Assembly: GCA_964200185.2 (NCBI GenBank)
Contig: CAXNAD020000051.1
Span: 1 to 35,433 of the forward strand
Origin: Choristocarpus tenellus KU-1152
Lineage: Eukaryota; Phaeophyceae
Length of the DNA: 35,433 nt
Direction: 5' to 3'
Positions 23,306-34,170 of this stretch are shown piece by piece. A program made the position numbers and the translations under genes. Under the pieces are notes generated by a model. It made no database searches. It was given only the letters and a program-made list of their open reading frames with translations, and was not told the origin of the DNA. Positions within the stretch are counted from its first letter, which is position 1, and the number at the start of each line of letters is the position of its first letter.

Positions 23306-26300
23306 CTAGTTGGCTTCATCCAGATAGTCCCTCACCTCCTGCTCAGTAAGCACTCGAAACTTGCGATCTTCTCCCACCACCGCTACCTAAGACACGTTGA
23401 CACGCATTGACATGTACACATAAGACCATTTCAATAGTTTGACATCAACAAGAAAGATGCTATGTAGTAGTGCTCAAACTGTGGCACAGCACTGAGTGAA
23501 AAAAAGCGTAAAGGTACATGAAATCTAAACTATGACCCCAACGATAGGAGGAGCAGGAGCAGGAGCAGGAGTAGAAGGAGGAGGAAGCACACTTCAAACA
23601 CCCCTGCAAAGCACTGATGAACAGAGATGGGATGCAGTAGCATAAGGCTCAATAACATGTGCATCACTTCCACACATACAAGTAAAAATTGAGACTGCTT
23701 ACACAATATGAAGGCACGATAACTACCAGGTGTGAAGTCTCAAGCAGAAACTAAACAGTAAACTAAATGCTACTCAGGGAAATTACTGAGCTGCACAACC
23801 TTTGACAGTAGAAAAATCGTGCAGCAATGTCCAACCTCCAATTCAAAACCCAAATTGAGAATACGTATGAAAAATCAAGGAAAGGGGTGAACATGAATGG
23901 TCAACCACTACAAGGGAGAAATTGTGTAAGCATTGTCAAGGGATGGTAAATATGATGTACGGATATTAGATTGTGAAAGCTGGAGGGTTGGAGATAGTAC
24001 ATGTTCAGTGGTGAAACACAACACTTGGGTGAAAAAAACGCACGTAGATTTATAAAACCTATCACCATGTAACTAACAACTCACCTCAATATTTTTCTCT
24101 GTCATTTGTCCTTCAAACCCCTCACGCATAGTTAACAGAGCCGTATGGATTGCATCATCCAGCTCAGCTTCTTCAGAGTACCTGCAGGACCAAGTTGGGA
24201 TTTGCAGAGGCATGAACAAAGAAACAGAAGGGTACAACAGTTACTGCACCATGGAACACACTACCCAACAAATGTTACCTTCTACATCCGTTCAAAGTCC
24301 AGGGCCAACATAGAGACAACAAATGACAAGAAAAAGAACAAAGAGGTATGCAAATTTTGTACAAACAAAATTATTCCAAACAAGACAGAAGAAGAAAAAA
24401 TTAAAAGGAGAGGAAAAATTCAGGAAAATGGCGTGTCTTCTACTCTTACCTCTTCTCAAGGAAATTCTTGGCATTAACAAAGTTCTTGCCAATAGCAGTT
24501 GCCTTCCAGCCAAAATAAGCGCCAGAAGGGTCAACCTGAGGGGATACAAAGAATACTACATGTCAAAAAGTTGTATGCTCCAACTACTTGAAAAATATCA
24601 AACTGTGCTTCACAAGTAGGGTTAGAGTGAGATTCTATTTCAGTTGCAATGAAAGCATTGAGGGTAGTAACGGACCAGTTTCACATGCTTAGTAAACTGA
24701 CCTAGCATTATCTGTTGTGGTATCTGTGCTCAAAACAAACAGAGGGTGTCAACAATTAAGATAGTCATATACTGAGTCTTCCAGATTCCAAGTCAGTTGA
24801 TGTGGGCGCAGCATTTCCAGGGTAGGCAATAGTCTTACTGCCTCTATCTACAAGAAGTCTTTAGCCAGTTCGTACCCATTCTTTCTGAGCAGGTTAAACA
24901 GGATCATGCACAAAGTCCAATATATAAATGGAGGTTGGGTAGTTCTAGACAGGGCTCTGGACAGTGGTACACAAGATACTCCACTGACATAGATACTTCT
25001 GACAAGTTGGTTTACCCTTCAAGGTGATTGCAATCAAGGAATGTGCAATCCAAGAAAAACAATAGCTTGGACAGTACTTGAGTATTGAAGATGACCCCAG
25101 CACTGGCAACTAAAACTTTCTCAGCTCAACAGACAAAAACTAAATACATGGCCACATCACAATTCCCAAACATTGAACACACAAAACAACTCCCTCTACG
25201 TTTTCATTGAAAAAAAATCAAAATATCATGTTGGTCCTGTGCTCTCTTGGCAATAAACTGAAAAACGCAAAAGCATCATTTGTTTTTGGCATACACAAGC
25301 TACAACATACCCTGAATCCACTCTCCCTATCTTGTTAGGGCAATACTTCTACCTACGATGTACAGGCCAGATCATCTCTTTCAGTCATCAGGCCTGAAGG
25401 CCAACCAGCCTTGTTTGTTTGTGCCCATGCCAAGGGAAATTTCGAGGCATGGACCCCTTGAAAGCATTAGTGATGGGTTGTGTTAAGGGCTGTGATATTG
25501 CTGGATTGCAAAGTGTGCTTCAGGCGGATGGTCCACCAAAAACTTCAGGTTGGTTCATGTGACCAGTTTTGCACAACAAGCCTTGAATGGACTAATATGG
25601 CATCTACTGATACTAGTCAACACATGGAATAATTGAAAATGACCAGATTTGACCAAGCTCAAACTTTAAAAGGCATCCTTTGGGCATCACCTGCTTAACA
25701 ATGTTACAATTTAAAATTGTCACAGCCTTGGCAATATGCCCCAATCTCTTCTGTGCATTTTGTGCACAAAAACTCACCCTGACCATGTGGAAAGTTAAAT
25801 TCGATAAATAGTCTACACTCTAAAGTGAACACCTACAACAAATACCTCACAATTTATATGCAGAAGGCCTCCACTATGCCATTAAGGATTGATACCTACT
25901 AGAAGAAGTCTGTGTGTAAAAAACAAAGCAAAAGAGGGCACTTCCTTCCCCCTCAACTTCAACGGATGGTTGACTCCTAGTCTAAGGGTAGTGTTCAACG
26001 GAAATTCTTCTCAAAGTGGTGCTACTCTTGTTTCCAAGCATGAGACCTCATATCCTCAGTATGGTGTACCCCCTCAAGGTCTTTTCCTAAATAAAATCAC
26101 GCAAAAGACGAAACAAAACTTGAGTAAAATCAACACACAACTTGGGTTCTCATTCTACATCCCCCCTACATCACGATTGATACTGTGTTGGGACTCTTTG
26201 ACTAGCCCCATGGAAAAGAGGGAGTTTTCGTGTGGATGAAAATAGTCTGAGTTATGACAATGAATGGCCGAGTCTCCAGGGGTTCAACTACAACATTTTT

Positions 26301-27961
26301 TGCTCGTGTGTTAATTACCATATATTACAGGTGTCCCAGAGATAGATTGCCTCAAGCATCAACTATAAGGACCCGATTTTCAAACTTCCCCTATTGGTGA
26401 CCCACTGTGACTGATTCTGGAACTAATTTCTCACCTTGAATCGCCAAATGATCTATCAAGTGTTTGGTAAACAAAATAATGCTTGCAGCACTATTTCGGT
26501 GCCTCGTGTGTTCCCAACATGCAAGATAGCTGAAATGGTAATTGTTGAACTACTTCAAGAAAAATGTAATCATTAAGCATCTTGAAACATACCGGTGGCA
26601 TATGAGCTAGGTATAATTCAAACCAAATATTGCTAAGATGTAAAAGCTTAATACCAATTTTCAATGACTAAACCTAGGATCCTTGGGGCCACAAATTTGC
26701 ACAAACATAAAATTAGGTCAATTGAATCACAATGACACGCCCTATACATCAAGTCATCAGACCTTAGAGGACTGGGCACAGGAGAGAAATATGTACAAAC
26801 ACCCTATACCCTCACCACACCTGAGTTATATGCTTGAAAAGGGACTATGTAGCACTCTACTAACCGTTAGGCAAATATATTTTATAGAAATACCCCAGTC
26901 AGATTATTCAATCCACACACATTCATGTCGAGCAGATTATTCTTTTGGAATTAATGGTGCCACTCTCGCACACCTGATAGAGCTGAGGACCATCGTAGTC
27001 GTAACCAGCGACTAGAAGGGACACACCAAATGGTCGCACTCCTCCACTCTGCGTGTACTCCTGCATCACACCTGCTGTCTCTCTAACAAGCTGCCCCACT
27101 GGTTGGATCTTCATCACTCAAACCCCCCCGGCCCCGCGCAAATAGAGACGGCATCAGGGAGAAGGGTACACGTTGCAGGATGTGAAACAAGCAACGCAAT
27201 AGCAAGGTCTGTAAGGGGTTTAAGTGCTAATTACACCAGCAAAACAAAATAGCTTTATCGACTCTAGCATGTGATTTCCTTTGCTGCTGCGATGAAGAAG
27301 ATGGAGAAAAAGAGGGACAGCCACTCGAGTAGAATGCGAACATCAGTTGGAAACAAAATGATGTATCAAGAGGTCTGGTGGGGCCCTCATGCTTAACTTT
27401 TACTCATTTATTGGGGATCTGTACATAGCTGTTTTCCATCTTCTTCAGGGTCTGCGGTACAATTACATTCTTTCCTATATAGAGTCAGCATACTTATGGT
27501 TTCCACTAACAACAATCCAGGAGTAGAAGAGTGTGCGCGCACCTCTCGGTAAATGCCATAGTACGACTGTGCCCGCTTGCGGCTCTTGCGTGCAAGCACC
27601 CGGTAATCCGGACCTAGTCCTGAATACACAAAACCCGCAGAAGGTGTGACAGCAGCGATCTTGGATACATCTTCAGAGTCCACCAGCACAGTTGGAAGTT
27701 TCTTTTCCGTCACGATCACCACACCGTTAGTTGCTTCATAAAGATCGACGCGACAGAATTGGGGCTCGTGATTAATATATGCATTTCACTTGAACAGGAT
27801 TGTAAACCATGGGGGACACAAAGGTTGAATGGCCGACCTTTGATTCCTAGACTGGTCTTTCCCTGCTGGACCGCGTTAAGAGCATACTCGATTTGCAACA
27901 GCTTTCCAGTGCGACTGAAAGTTGTCAAAGAGAAACTGTACGCTGCATCACCCCCTGACAT
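23306..27961 (-). CDS. PSMA2: Proteasome subunit alpha type-2 (20S core particle), 6 exons
   Basis: Alpha-2 subunit of the 20S proteasome outer ring, in cytosol and nucleus; it helps form the gated pore and is not catalytic. Exons on the minus strand: 27961-27838, 27733-27543, 27108-26974, 24535-24450, 24181-24085, 23386-23306. All introns are GT-AG and the phases join exactly (1,0,0,2,0), giving 714 nt and 237 residues, close to the usual 234. Residues 4-27 carry the alpha-type N-terminal signature ([20 protein letters not shown]). [10 protein letters not shown] and [12 protein letters not shown] follow in exon 2, [19 protein letters not shown] in exon 3, [17 protein letters not shown] in exon 4, [20 protein letters not shown] in exon 5 and [10 protein letters not shown] at the end. 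This pattern is specific to alpha-2 ([20 protein letters not shown] start) rather than other alpha subunits. The ATG is the only one in frame before YSFSLTTF. The gene is divergent from calreticulin, with 244 bp between the two start codons. Confidence 0.95.
23546..23587. repeat. GGAGCA-type purine repeat
   Basis: A purine-rich run of GGAGCA/GGAGGA units within PSMA2 intron 5 (23387-24084). Confidence 0.8.
24536..26973 (-). other. PSMA2 intron 3 (2.4 kb)
   Basis: Donor CAG|GTGTGC, acceptor CTCAG|GTT, phase 0. The longest frame inside is plus strand 25889-26239 (116 codons, beginning with TTG). It has no recognised domain or splice-consistent continuation and is treated as chance. The intron is CpG-poor (about 14 CpG in 25201-26400 by hand count). 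Confidence 0.8.
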
Positions 27962-28320
27962 GGCAACGTAGGCGCCAACAAGGAAAACAACTAAAATCTA
28001 ACGGCAAAGGCTTGTATTGTCTCGTCTTGGGACTATCCTTTCACAACAACAAAAGTTTGATGATCGATTTCGGTGGAAGAAAAACGCCTCCCAATGCATA
28101 GCAGCCAATGACCATACACTCCACTCTTCTACCATCTTGTGTTGTTCGAAAGGTCGAGAACTTCCATAGGTACAGCTGGAGCTGACGGGAAAGACAAGTG
28201 AAGTCATGGGGAATGGAAGATTAGCCCTTGCACTTCCTCTACTTGCATTCGTGCAAGTGCCAGAACTCAGGTATGGACGGATGGGTGACCATTGGTTTTA
28301 AACAAGTATCCAAGGATATG
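27121..28320. promoter_or_regulatory. CpG-dense block over the PSMA2/calreticulin 5' ends
   Basis: Hand count gives about 47 CpG in 1,200 bp, roughly three times the density of the neighbouring PSMA2 intron 3. It covers PSMA2 exons 1-2 and the intron after exon 2, the divergent promoter and calreticulin exon 1. Confidence 0.5.
27962..28205. promoter_or_regulatory. Divergent promoter between PSMA2 and calreticulin
   Basis: Only 244 bp separate the two start codons, so both promoters and 5' UTRs must lie here unless upstream non-coding exons exist. On the plus strand there are two CCAAT boxes (28091-28095 and 28105-28109), separated by exactly 9 bp and followed 9 bp later by CTCCA. This layout resembles, but does not match, the ER-stress element (CCAAT-N9-CCACG). 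No TATA box was identified. Transcript start sites cannot be seen. Confidence 0.65.
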
Positions 28321-30489
28321 GCAGAAGCAAACCACATTACACAGAGCTAACTGCCTCCTTTGCATCCCCTGGGGAAAGTGAGGGTAAGATATACTTCCAG
28401 GAAAAATTCAATGATGAAGGCTGGAGTGATCGATGGTCTGTACCAAGCAAGTGGAAACCAGAAACAGAGCTCGGTCAGTGGAAATGGACTAGTGGGGAGT
28501 GGTTCGGTGGTGGCGAAGAGAATAAAGGGATCAAGACTAGTGAAGATTCTCGATTTTACGGACTCTCAGCTAAATTAGATTCGGAGTTCACAAACTCAGA
28601 AGATCTGATCATCCAACTCAGTATAAAGCATGAGCAGAAGATGGATTGTGGAGGGGCGTACATCAAACTGCTAGGAGATATTGACCAGGATGCTTTCGGA
28701 GGAGACACACCGTATCAGGTATTTCCACTCGCAGTGGTAGTTGGATAAGTTAACTCTTCTCCTCGACAGGAAGCTATGCTCTAAACACCGTTGTCTTGTC
28801 CCTCGTATTTTCAGATAATGTTCGGTCCTGATATGTGCGGCACCGTGAACTCTAAGACTCATGTGATTTTCAACTACCCTCCCAAAGATGAAAACCTCCT
28901 CGTGAAAGATGAGATCAAAATGGAAAGAGACCAGCTGTCGCACCTATACACGCTGCACGTCAAGGCCGACGGTACTTTCCAGGTGCAAGCTAGTGGTGTA
29001 TTGTGGATAAAGGTCTCTAGTGTGCATACACGATTCAGAATGATGCACACACAGCAGGCTAGGTTGACTCGACAGAACCCATTTGGCACTTTCTTGCAAT
29101 GCAAACATTTCGAGGTCCAAACTACCGTTGTTCATCCCATAATATCCCAATGCAACTGAAATTCGCAGCTCTTTTTTTATAATGACAGTGGATACAGAAC
29201 CAATTTCGGCACCTGTACTCAAGTGTTTACTGCTGCGCTGTAAAACAGGTGCTAATTGATCAGCAGAGCGTTCGTAGTGGAAGGCTGGAGGAAGGCTGGG
29301 ACTTCCTCCTTCCCAAGGAGATCAAGGACCCTGATCAGTCCAAACCCCTAGACTGGGTAGATGAGAAAAAGATCCCAGACCCTGAAGATTTCAAGCCTGA
29401 AGGCTACGATGATATCCCTTCTGAGATACCTGACCCTGCGGCAGAAAAGCCAGAGGATTGGGATGAGGAGGAGGATGGTGAATGGGAACCCCCAATGATC
29501 CGCAACCCTGAGTACAAGGGCGAATGGAAGCCCCGCATGATTGCCAATCCTGACTACAAGGGGTCTTGGGAGCATCCAATGATCCCTAATCCTGACTACA
29601 GCCCTGATGACAATTTGCACAGGCGCTGTAACCAGTGCACTTACATTGGTTTTGAGCTGTGGCAGGTTAAATCAGGAACTATATTTGATGATATTATCGT
29701 GACAGACTCCATGGATGAGGCACAGGTGTTTGCTGAAGAGTGGGCCTCCAGGAAAGATGCAGAAAAGGAAATGTTTGACAGGATTCAAGAGAAGAAAGCA
29801 GTGGTAAGACTCTTCCATTTCGGCATATTCCCCTTTGTACTGAACCTGGCTGACATTGCCTACGCCCAAAACATATTTTACAACTTTTTTAATGCCAGGA
29901 TTCTTTAATGACAACATAGTCTTAGGTGCATAGGTACATGTCCAAATAATATCTAGATTTCTACCTTCGTTCAGGATAAGGACCTTATTTCTAGAGAGGC
30001 AAGTGTTCAGGTTGTGGTGCAAACTAAGTAATGCTCATGTCACAGGTAGAAGAATGGGTTCGTAGAGGTACACTTCTGAGTTTTTGAACCATGTCAACGT
30101 GCCAATGTTGTATAAATTGAAGGATGAACTATCTGAAATTGGGGATATTTTTTGTCTTCATTGTTGTTCAAATATTGATTTTATCTTATGTTAAACTGGT
30201 TGTATTATTGGCAACAGTCTGGGTTTCTTGCAGCTAGTTGGGTCTGAGTCAGCACACAAATTACGACATAGATGCCAATCTCCAAAGATGCACCAGTGTA
30301 CACTTGCAGAAAGTCTTGGCTACATATCCCCTTTGCAGAATGTGAACACATGACCTTGTCCTGATACTCCCTGTAAATGTTGTTGCCCTTTTCTTTTTGG
30401 CCTGATGACTGTAGGATGCAGCCAAGGACCCCAACGATGAGAATTGGGGAATGGATGATGACTTGTCTGACGAACACTATGAGCTTTGA
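28206..30489 (+). CDS. CALR: Calreticulin, ER lectin chaperone, 5 exons, with HYEL C-terminus
   Basis: Calcium-binding lectin chaperone of the ER lumen. Exons: 28206-28270, 28325-28718, 28815-28982, 29249-29803, 30415-30489; GT-AG introns, phases 2,0,0,0, giving 418 residues. Residues 1-20 look like a signal peptide (Arg5, then LALALPLLAFV). The N-domain carries KHEQKMDCGGAYIKL and IMFGPDMCG; Cys130 and Cys161 match the conserved disulfide, and Tyr134, Lys136, Tyr152 and Asp159 match known glycan-binding positions. The P-domain (about 234-330) has three A repeats (IKDPDQSKPLDW, IPDPEDFKPEGY, IPDPAAEKPEDW; the second has Tyr for Trp) and three B repeats (GEWEPPMIRNPEYK and two more), so it is calreticulin rather than calnexin: no membrane segment follows. 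GFELWQVKSGTIFDDIIVTD is the conserved C-terminal lobe. Odd points: an extra CxxC (Cys336, Cys339), a very short acidic tail and HYEL instead of K/HDEL. Exon 1 is the least certain; the donor at 29804 could instead be 29801, removing one Val. Confidence 0.95.
28271..28324 (+). other. Calreticulin intron 1 (54 nt)
   Basis: A short phase-2 intron: donor CAG|GTATGG, acceptor GGCAG|A. Its size contrasts with the kilobase introns of the neighbouring genes. It depends on the exon 1 model being right. Confidence 0.6.
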
Positions 30490-33149
30490 GTTAGCTCTTC
30501 CATTGTGGGCACCAGACTTGGCTTGCTGCTCCTTTCACCATTGACACATGGAAATGTTCTTTCATAGTGTCCTCCAGACAGAGTGTGGCTGGCTGTCTTA
30601 TCTCTTGCAGTACCTTTTCTGAATTCCCTCATCTATCAGCAGTTGCCAGGACAAGGTGACTGCAAGTGTAGAAAACCTCAGAAACACAGTTGAGAGGTTG
30701 TGAAAACAGAGGATATTAATACAATTGGTCTAGCAGATTGTTTTGGAGTGTGTGGAAGGAAGGTCATTGGAACAGAAGAGGCTTATTGAAGCCTTGCTTT
30801 ATGGCAGTAATAAAGAATGTCAATAGGAACACTTTCCCTTGTTGGAAACTCACTTGTATCAGGAATAAACACTTCTTTAATATCTGTATGTCTCAAGATT
30901 TTTTCAGGCGTTACTTTCAATCATCAGTGGCGCTACGCCTATGCCCTCTTCAATGTCCATTATCCTATTGTATCTGGGGTTAAATTGTCAGGCACTTGAG
31001 TGAAGGAATCTTAGAGGGTATGGATTTTGCCTTGTTTGTCCATTTGGGGCTTGACTTCCCAAGGGGTTTTTATGACATTTTCCTACACCAAAATGTTTGG
31101 GAGTAGGTAAAACGTATGTTCAGAACAAGGACATTGGGGCTTCCTAACGAAAACAATATCCAACATTACATCAAAATCATCGCATTACATTTTTGCCCCC
31201 AAATGGATGCGACTCTACCCTCTTAGGATACTTTGACTCACTTACTCAACAGTATAGTTCACTGTTTCTGTTTTGCTTGAACTTTCATGCAGGATCCACT
31301 GATGCCAACCCCACTAGGTGGTCATTAAATTTTCTGTTTCTGATCAACTTGCTGCAAGTAGTGATCAGGAATGCACTCTTTACTGTACTAAGTATGGGAC
31401 TGGGGTGGAAAGAAAACTATCAACCACAATGGTAGGGGGTCTGGGTCTGAGCATACATTCCACAGGTCTTACTCAATTGGTAGAGCTGTGGTTCAGAGTC
31501 TTTGTACACATGTTGAAAGAGTTATCTACTCTTTTGCACTTAGGGCTGTTATCACGTGGGAGAAAGAATCTGCACAAAAGATAACTAAATGAACACCACA
31601 ATGAGGTCTATAGTCGTTGCAAGAAAGGGCCTCATGTGCAACAATTACATGATGATATCTGGAAAGAAATCATGGAACACAACAATTATTATTATTATAT
31701 GCAATCAGTCGTTGTGTGAAACCGGTTGTAGAACAAAGTTGAAGGAGCAGGAAGCGCTCACACAAGATCGATGTAGCACACAAAGACAGTACTCATGGTG
31801 TGCTACAGGGTATGTTGATGTGGAATGCTCCTCCTGCTACATTGTATTCCTGAGTACATGTACCGATAGTTGTGTCTACCACAGACCTTAGGACTCAAGG
31901 AGGGAAATCTTCCACATGGGGCATGAGACATGAAAAACTGTGTGGAGGACCTTACAAGTCGCCATTCCTTATTAATAGTTGTGAGACCAGTCCACACCTT
32001 GGAACTCATTCTGGGCTTGACTTTCAGCTCTACCACATGATTGTCTCCCCTGATGAGGCGAAATCCTTCAGGTATTGTAATCCCTCCTTTCATGTTATTC
32101 ATGCATCCCCCTGCAGTTAAGACGTCATTGAAAATTGCCATGTATTTGAGCTCGGCTGTGAGTTCAGGCAGACCTTGTATGCCTCAGAAAAGTATGCAAC
32201 CTGTTCCTCCTAGGTGAAGATTTTCATCCTCCCTCACTAGCGTAACCAATCTGGGGCAAAATAGGAGAAAAGGTAGGATAGTTAAAGGTAATGAGGTAAA
32301 TTACAAGGTGTAGGGTTGAGTGTGTGGTATGACAAGTGGGGATGGAAGCATGTATGTATGTATGAAAAGTTCATATGAAGGAGCACAAGCATTGCATGGT
32401 GACGTCACCACCAGGAGAGGAAGTATTAGGTACAGATGCCAAATAGAACAGTAAGAGGATAAAGAGATGGGAGACATGACACGGCCTGCCCACTCACCTG
32501 ACCCCAAGAAGAAAATTATGAAGAAATAGTAAGAAAAGATCCCCACTTTCAGGCTTAACACACACAATCAATCCTAAATGCATGACACAAAGCATCGGGA
32601 CATGAGGGAATGAGCCACGAGTCCGCTATTGCCATCTTGTGTGCTTGCATCAAGACAATAAATAAGGTTAAAATCTGGAATCAATAGCAGGTTGTGTTAA
32701 AATATGGAAGGTGGTAGAAGGGCTCACGGGCAGGTAGAAATAAAGAAACGGTGTTACAGAGTACAGGTGCCATACAGCGATATCATAAACTCCTGTATGA
32801 ACTTGATATAGGAGTTGTATTTTATCGAACTATCTGGGTGTATATGATTCTTGTGTTATTATAATACATTTTCTAAATCAATGGCAAACCACCCATGTCT
32901 TAACTGTTCCAGTCCAACTATTTTGATGAGAACTAGTGAATGATCAAAGTGAAAGGTCCTAAGAATTGTGGGTAATGTTCATCCTGGCATCATCTTCTGC
33001 CTGTAATATGATTAGCATCTTCGTCCAACATCACCCACATTAGGTAGAAGGGCTCTCTAGATCTTGGTTTTGCGACAGTGGAACATTCATTGAACAGCAT
33101 CATTAATATCATAAAAACAAGTGGAACACCATTCAGAACAGTAATGGCT
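30490..33149. other. Non-coding stretch downstream of calreticulin
   Basis: The proximal part should contain the calreticulin 3' UTR. An AATAAA at 30809-30814 is a possible poly(A) signal, 320 nt after the stop codon. Frames of up to about 112 codons (for example minus strand 31803-32141, with GGITIPEGFRLIRGD) have no recognised domain. A tRNA-like A-box segment near 31471-31489 lacks the rest of a tRNA. ATT runs at about 31685-31696 and TATG units at about 32351-32363 are simple repeats. Confidence 0.5.
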
Positions 33150-33315
33150 CAAAGTATCCCGGGGGTGGCGGCTGTCCATTTGGAGCATTTTTTTTCATGT
33201 CGCAATCTTTAGGTGATTTGGTTGCATGTGTGGGATGGATAATGTAAGTACACTTTTCCTGATATGACCCAAATGTACATCCTGGGTAAACCCCCCCCCC
33301 CCCCCAGATACTTTG
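33150..33315 (-). mobile_element. MITE-like element, copy 1
   Basis: A 166-bp unit with terminal inverted repeats CAAAGTATC (33150-33158) and GATACTTTG (33307-33315), each followed inward by a G or C run. It is homologous along its length, in opposite orientation, to 35163-35335, sharing blocks such as GGCTGTCCATT and GGATAATGTAAGT. A run of about 17 C lies inside its right end (33290-33305). No target-site duplication was evident. Strand is given relative to copy 2. Confidence 0.6.
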
Positions 33316-33917
33316 CGTCAGTGATGACATGTTACACTTCCATGTGAAATACACTCTAAGTACTACCTACCGACTGTGGCGATATATACACTCGCCCAAA
33401 TGATATCCTCCCAGTGGACGACGGATCAGAGCAGGAGGTGGTCACCATTGGGTTTCTTGTGAAGAATGGTGCATCGCAAACAAATAAATACATGTAGGTC
33501 TGTTATTTATTCCAGTATGTCCCTTGGGTTAGGAAGGATTGTCTCAGCCAAAACTGGAGGAAGAGACGCAATTTGAAGTTGGGTTTCCAGGCTGTTCTGA
33601 AATCGGGATTTTGCAATTTTGTTTAGGTCGAAGTGGTAGTGTATTTGCATAATATATTATGAGATTCACAGCATAATCGGAAGGAAGCGATGGAATATCT
33701 GGATTTGCCATCACAGATCAAAGTCATCGCCACAATACAACAATTATAGAAGAAAGAGAACACAGCCTATTAAGACACCAAGAGACTTTACTGTATGTCA
33801 AGTCTGTCGATACGCAGTGTGATGGTTCCTGTTTCATTGCACTAACCTCTAGTAGTGTTATGGTACTGCAAAGCATGCATGATAAGCTGTTATCGAAGTA
33901 CTTTGGAGGCATTAAGC

Positions 33918-34064
33918 CGTAACACAACATTGTCTCGTAACATAATGTGGTCACACTACGTTTTGTGTTATAGTGTATTATTTGTTATGTTCAAATGGTA
34001 ACATATATGTTACGTATGTTTTGAACCGAAGTATAATTCAGCATTAACACAATGTTGTACTTCG
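33918..34064. repeat. Imperfect inverted repeat enclosing a 14-bp palindrome
   Basis: The arm at 33918-33935 and the arm at 34047-34064 are reverse complements at about 15 of 18 positions (core ACAACATTGT / ACAATGTTGT). Between them TAACATATATGTTA (33999-34012) is a perfect palindrome. It may be another small hairpin-type element. Confidence 0.4.
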
Positions 34065-34082
34065 TGACATATCTATCTTTTA

Positions 34083-34170
34083 GTCTGGAGTGCTATGGGC
34101 ACTACATACTGTTGAACTTAATGCATGTTTTGGACTGGAGTGTTAGAGACACTACATTGTGTTGCATACG
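34083..34170. repeat. Imperfect 50-bp tandem duplication
   Basis: CTGGAGTGCTATGGGCACTA (from 34085) recurs 50 bp later as CTGGAGTGTTAGAGACACTA, with similarity continuing for roughly 15 bp. The two copies are clearly diverged. Confidence 0.55.

Noticed and set aside
25889-26239. 116-codon frame inside PSMA2 intron 3
   Set aside because: It begins with TTG, has no recognisable domain and lies inside a well-supported intron.
28105-28123. ER-stress response element in the divergent promoter
   Set aside because: CCAAT-N9 is present but is followed by CTCCA, not CCACG; not enough to call the element.
30055-30076. Possible 22-nt microexon in the last calreticulin intron (VEEWVRR)
   Set aside because: It is flanked by CAG and GT, but its length would break the reading frame between exons 4 and 5.
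31465-31540. tRNA-like A box (CTTACTCAATTGGTAGAGC)
   Set aside because: The D-arm looks right, but no anticodon stem, T-arm or B box (GGTTCRANNCC) follows at the required distance. At most a SINE head, more likely chance.
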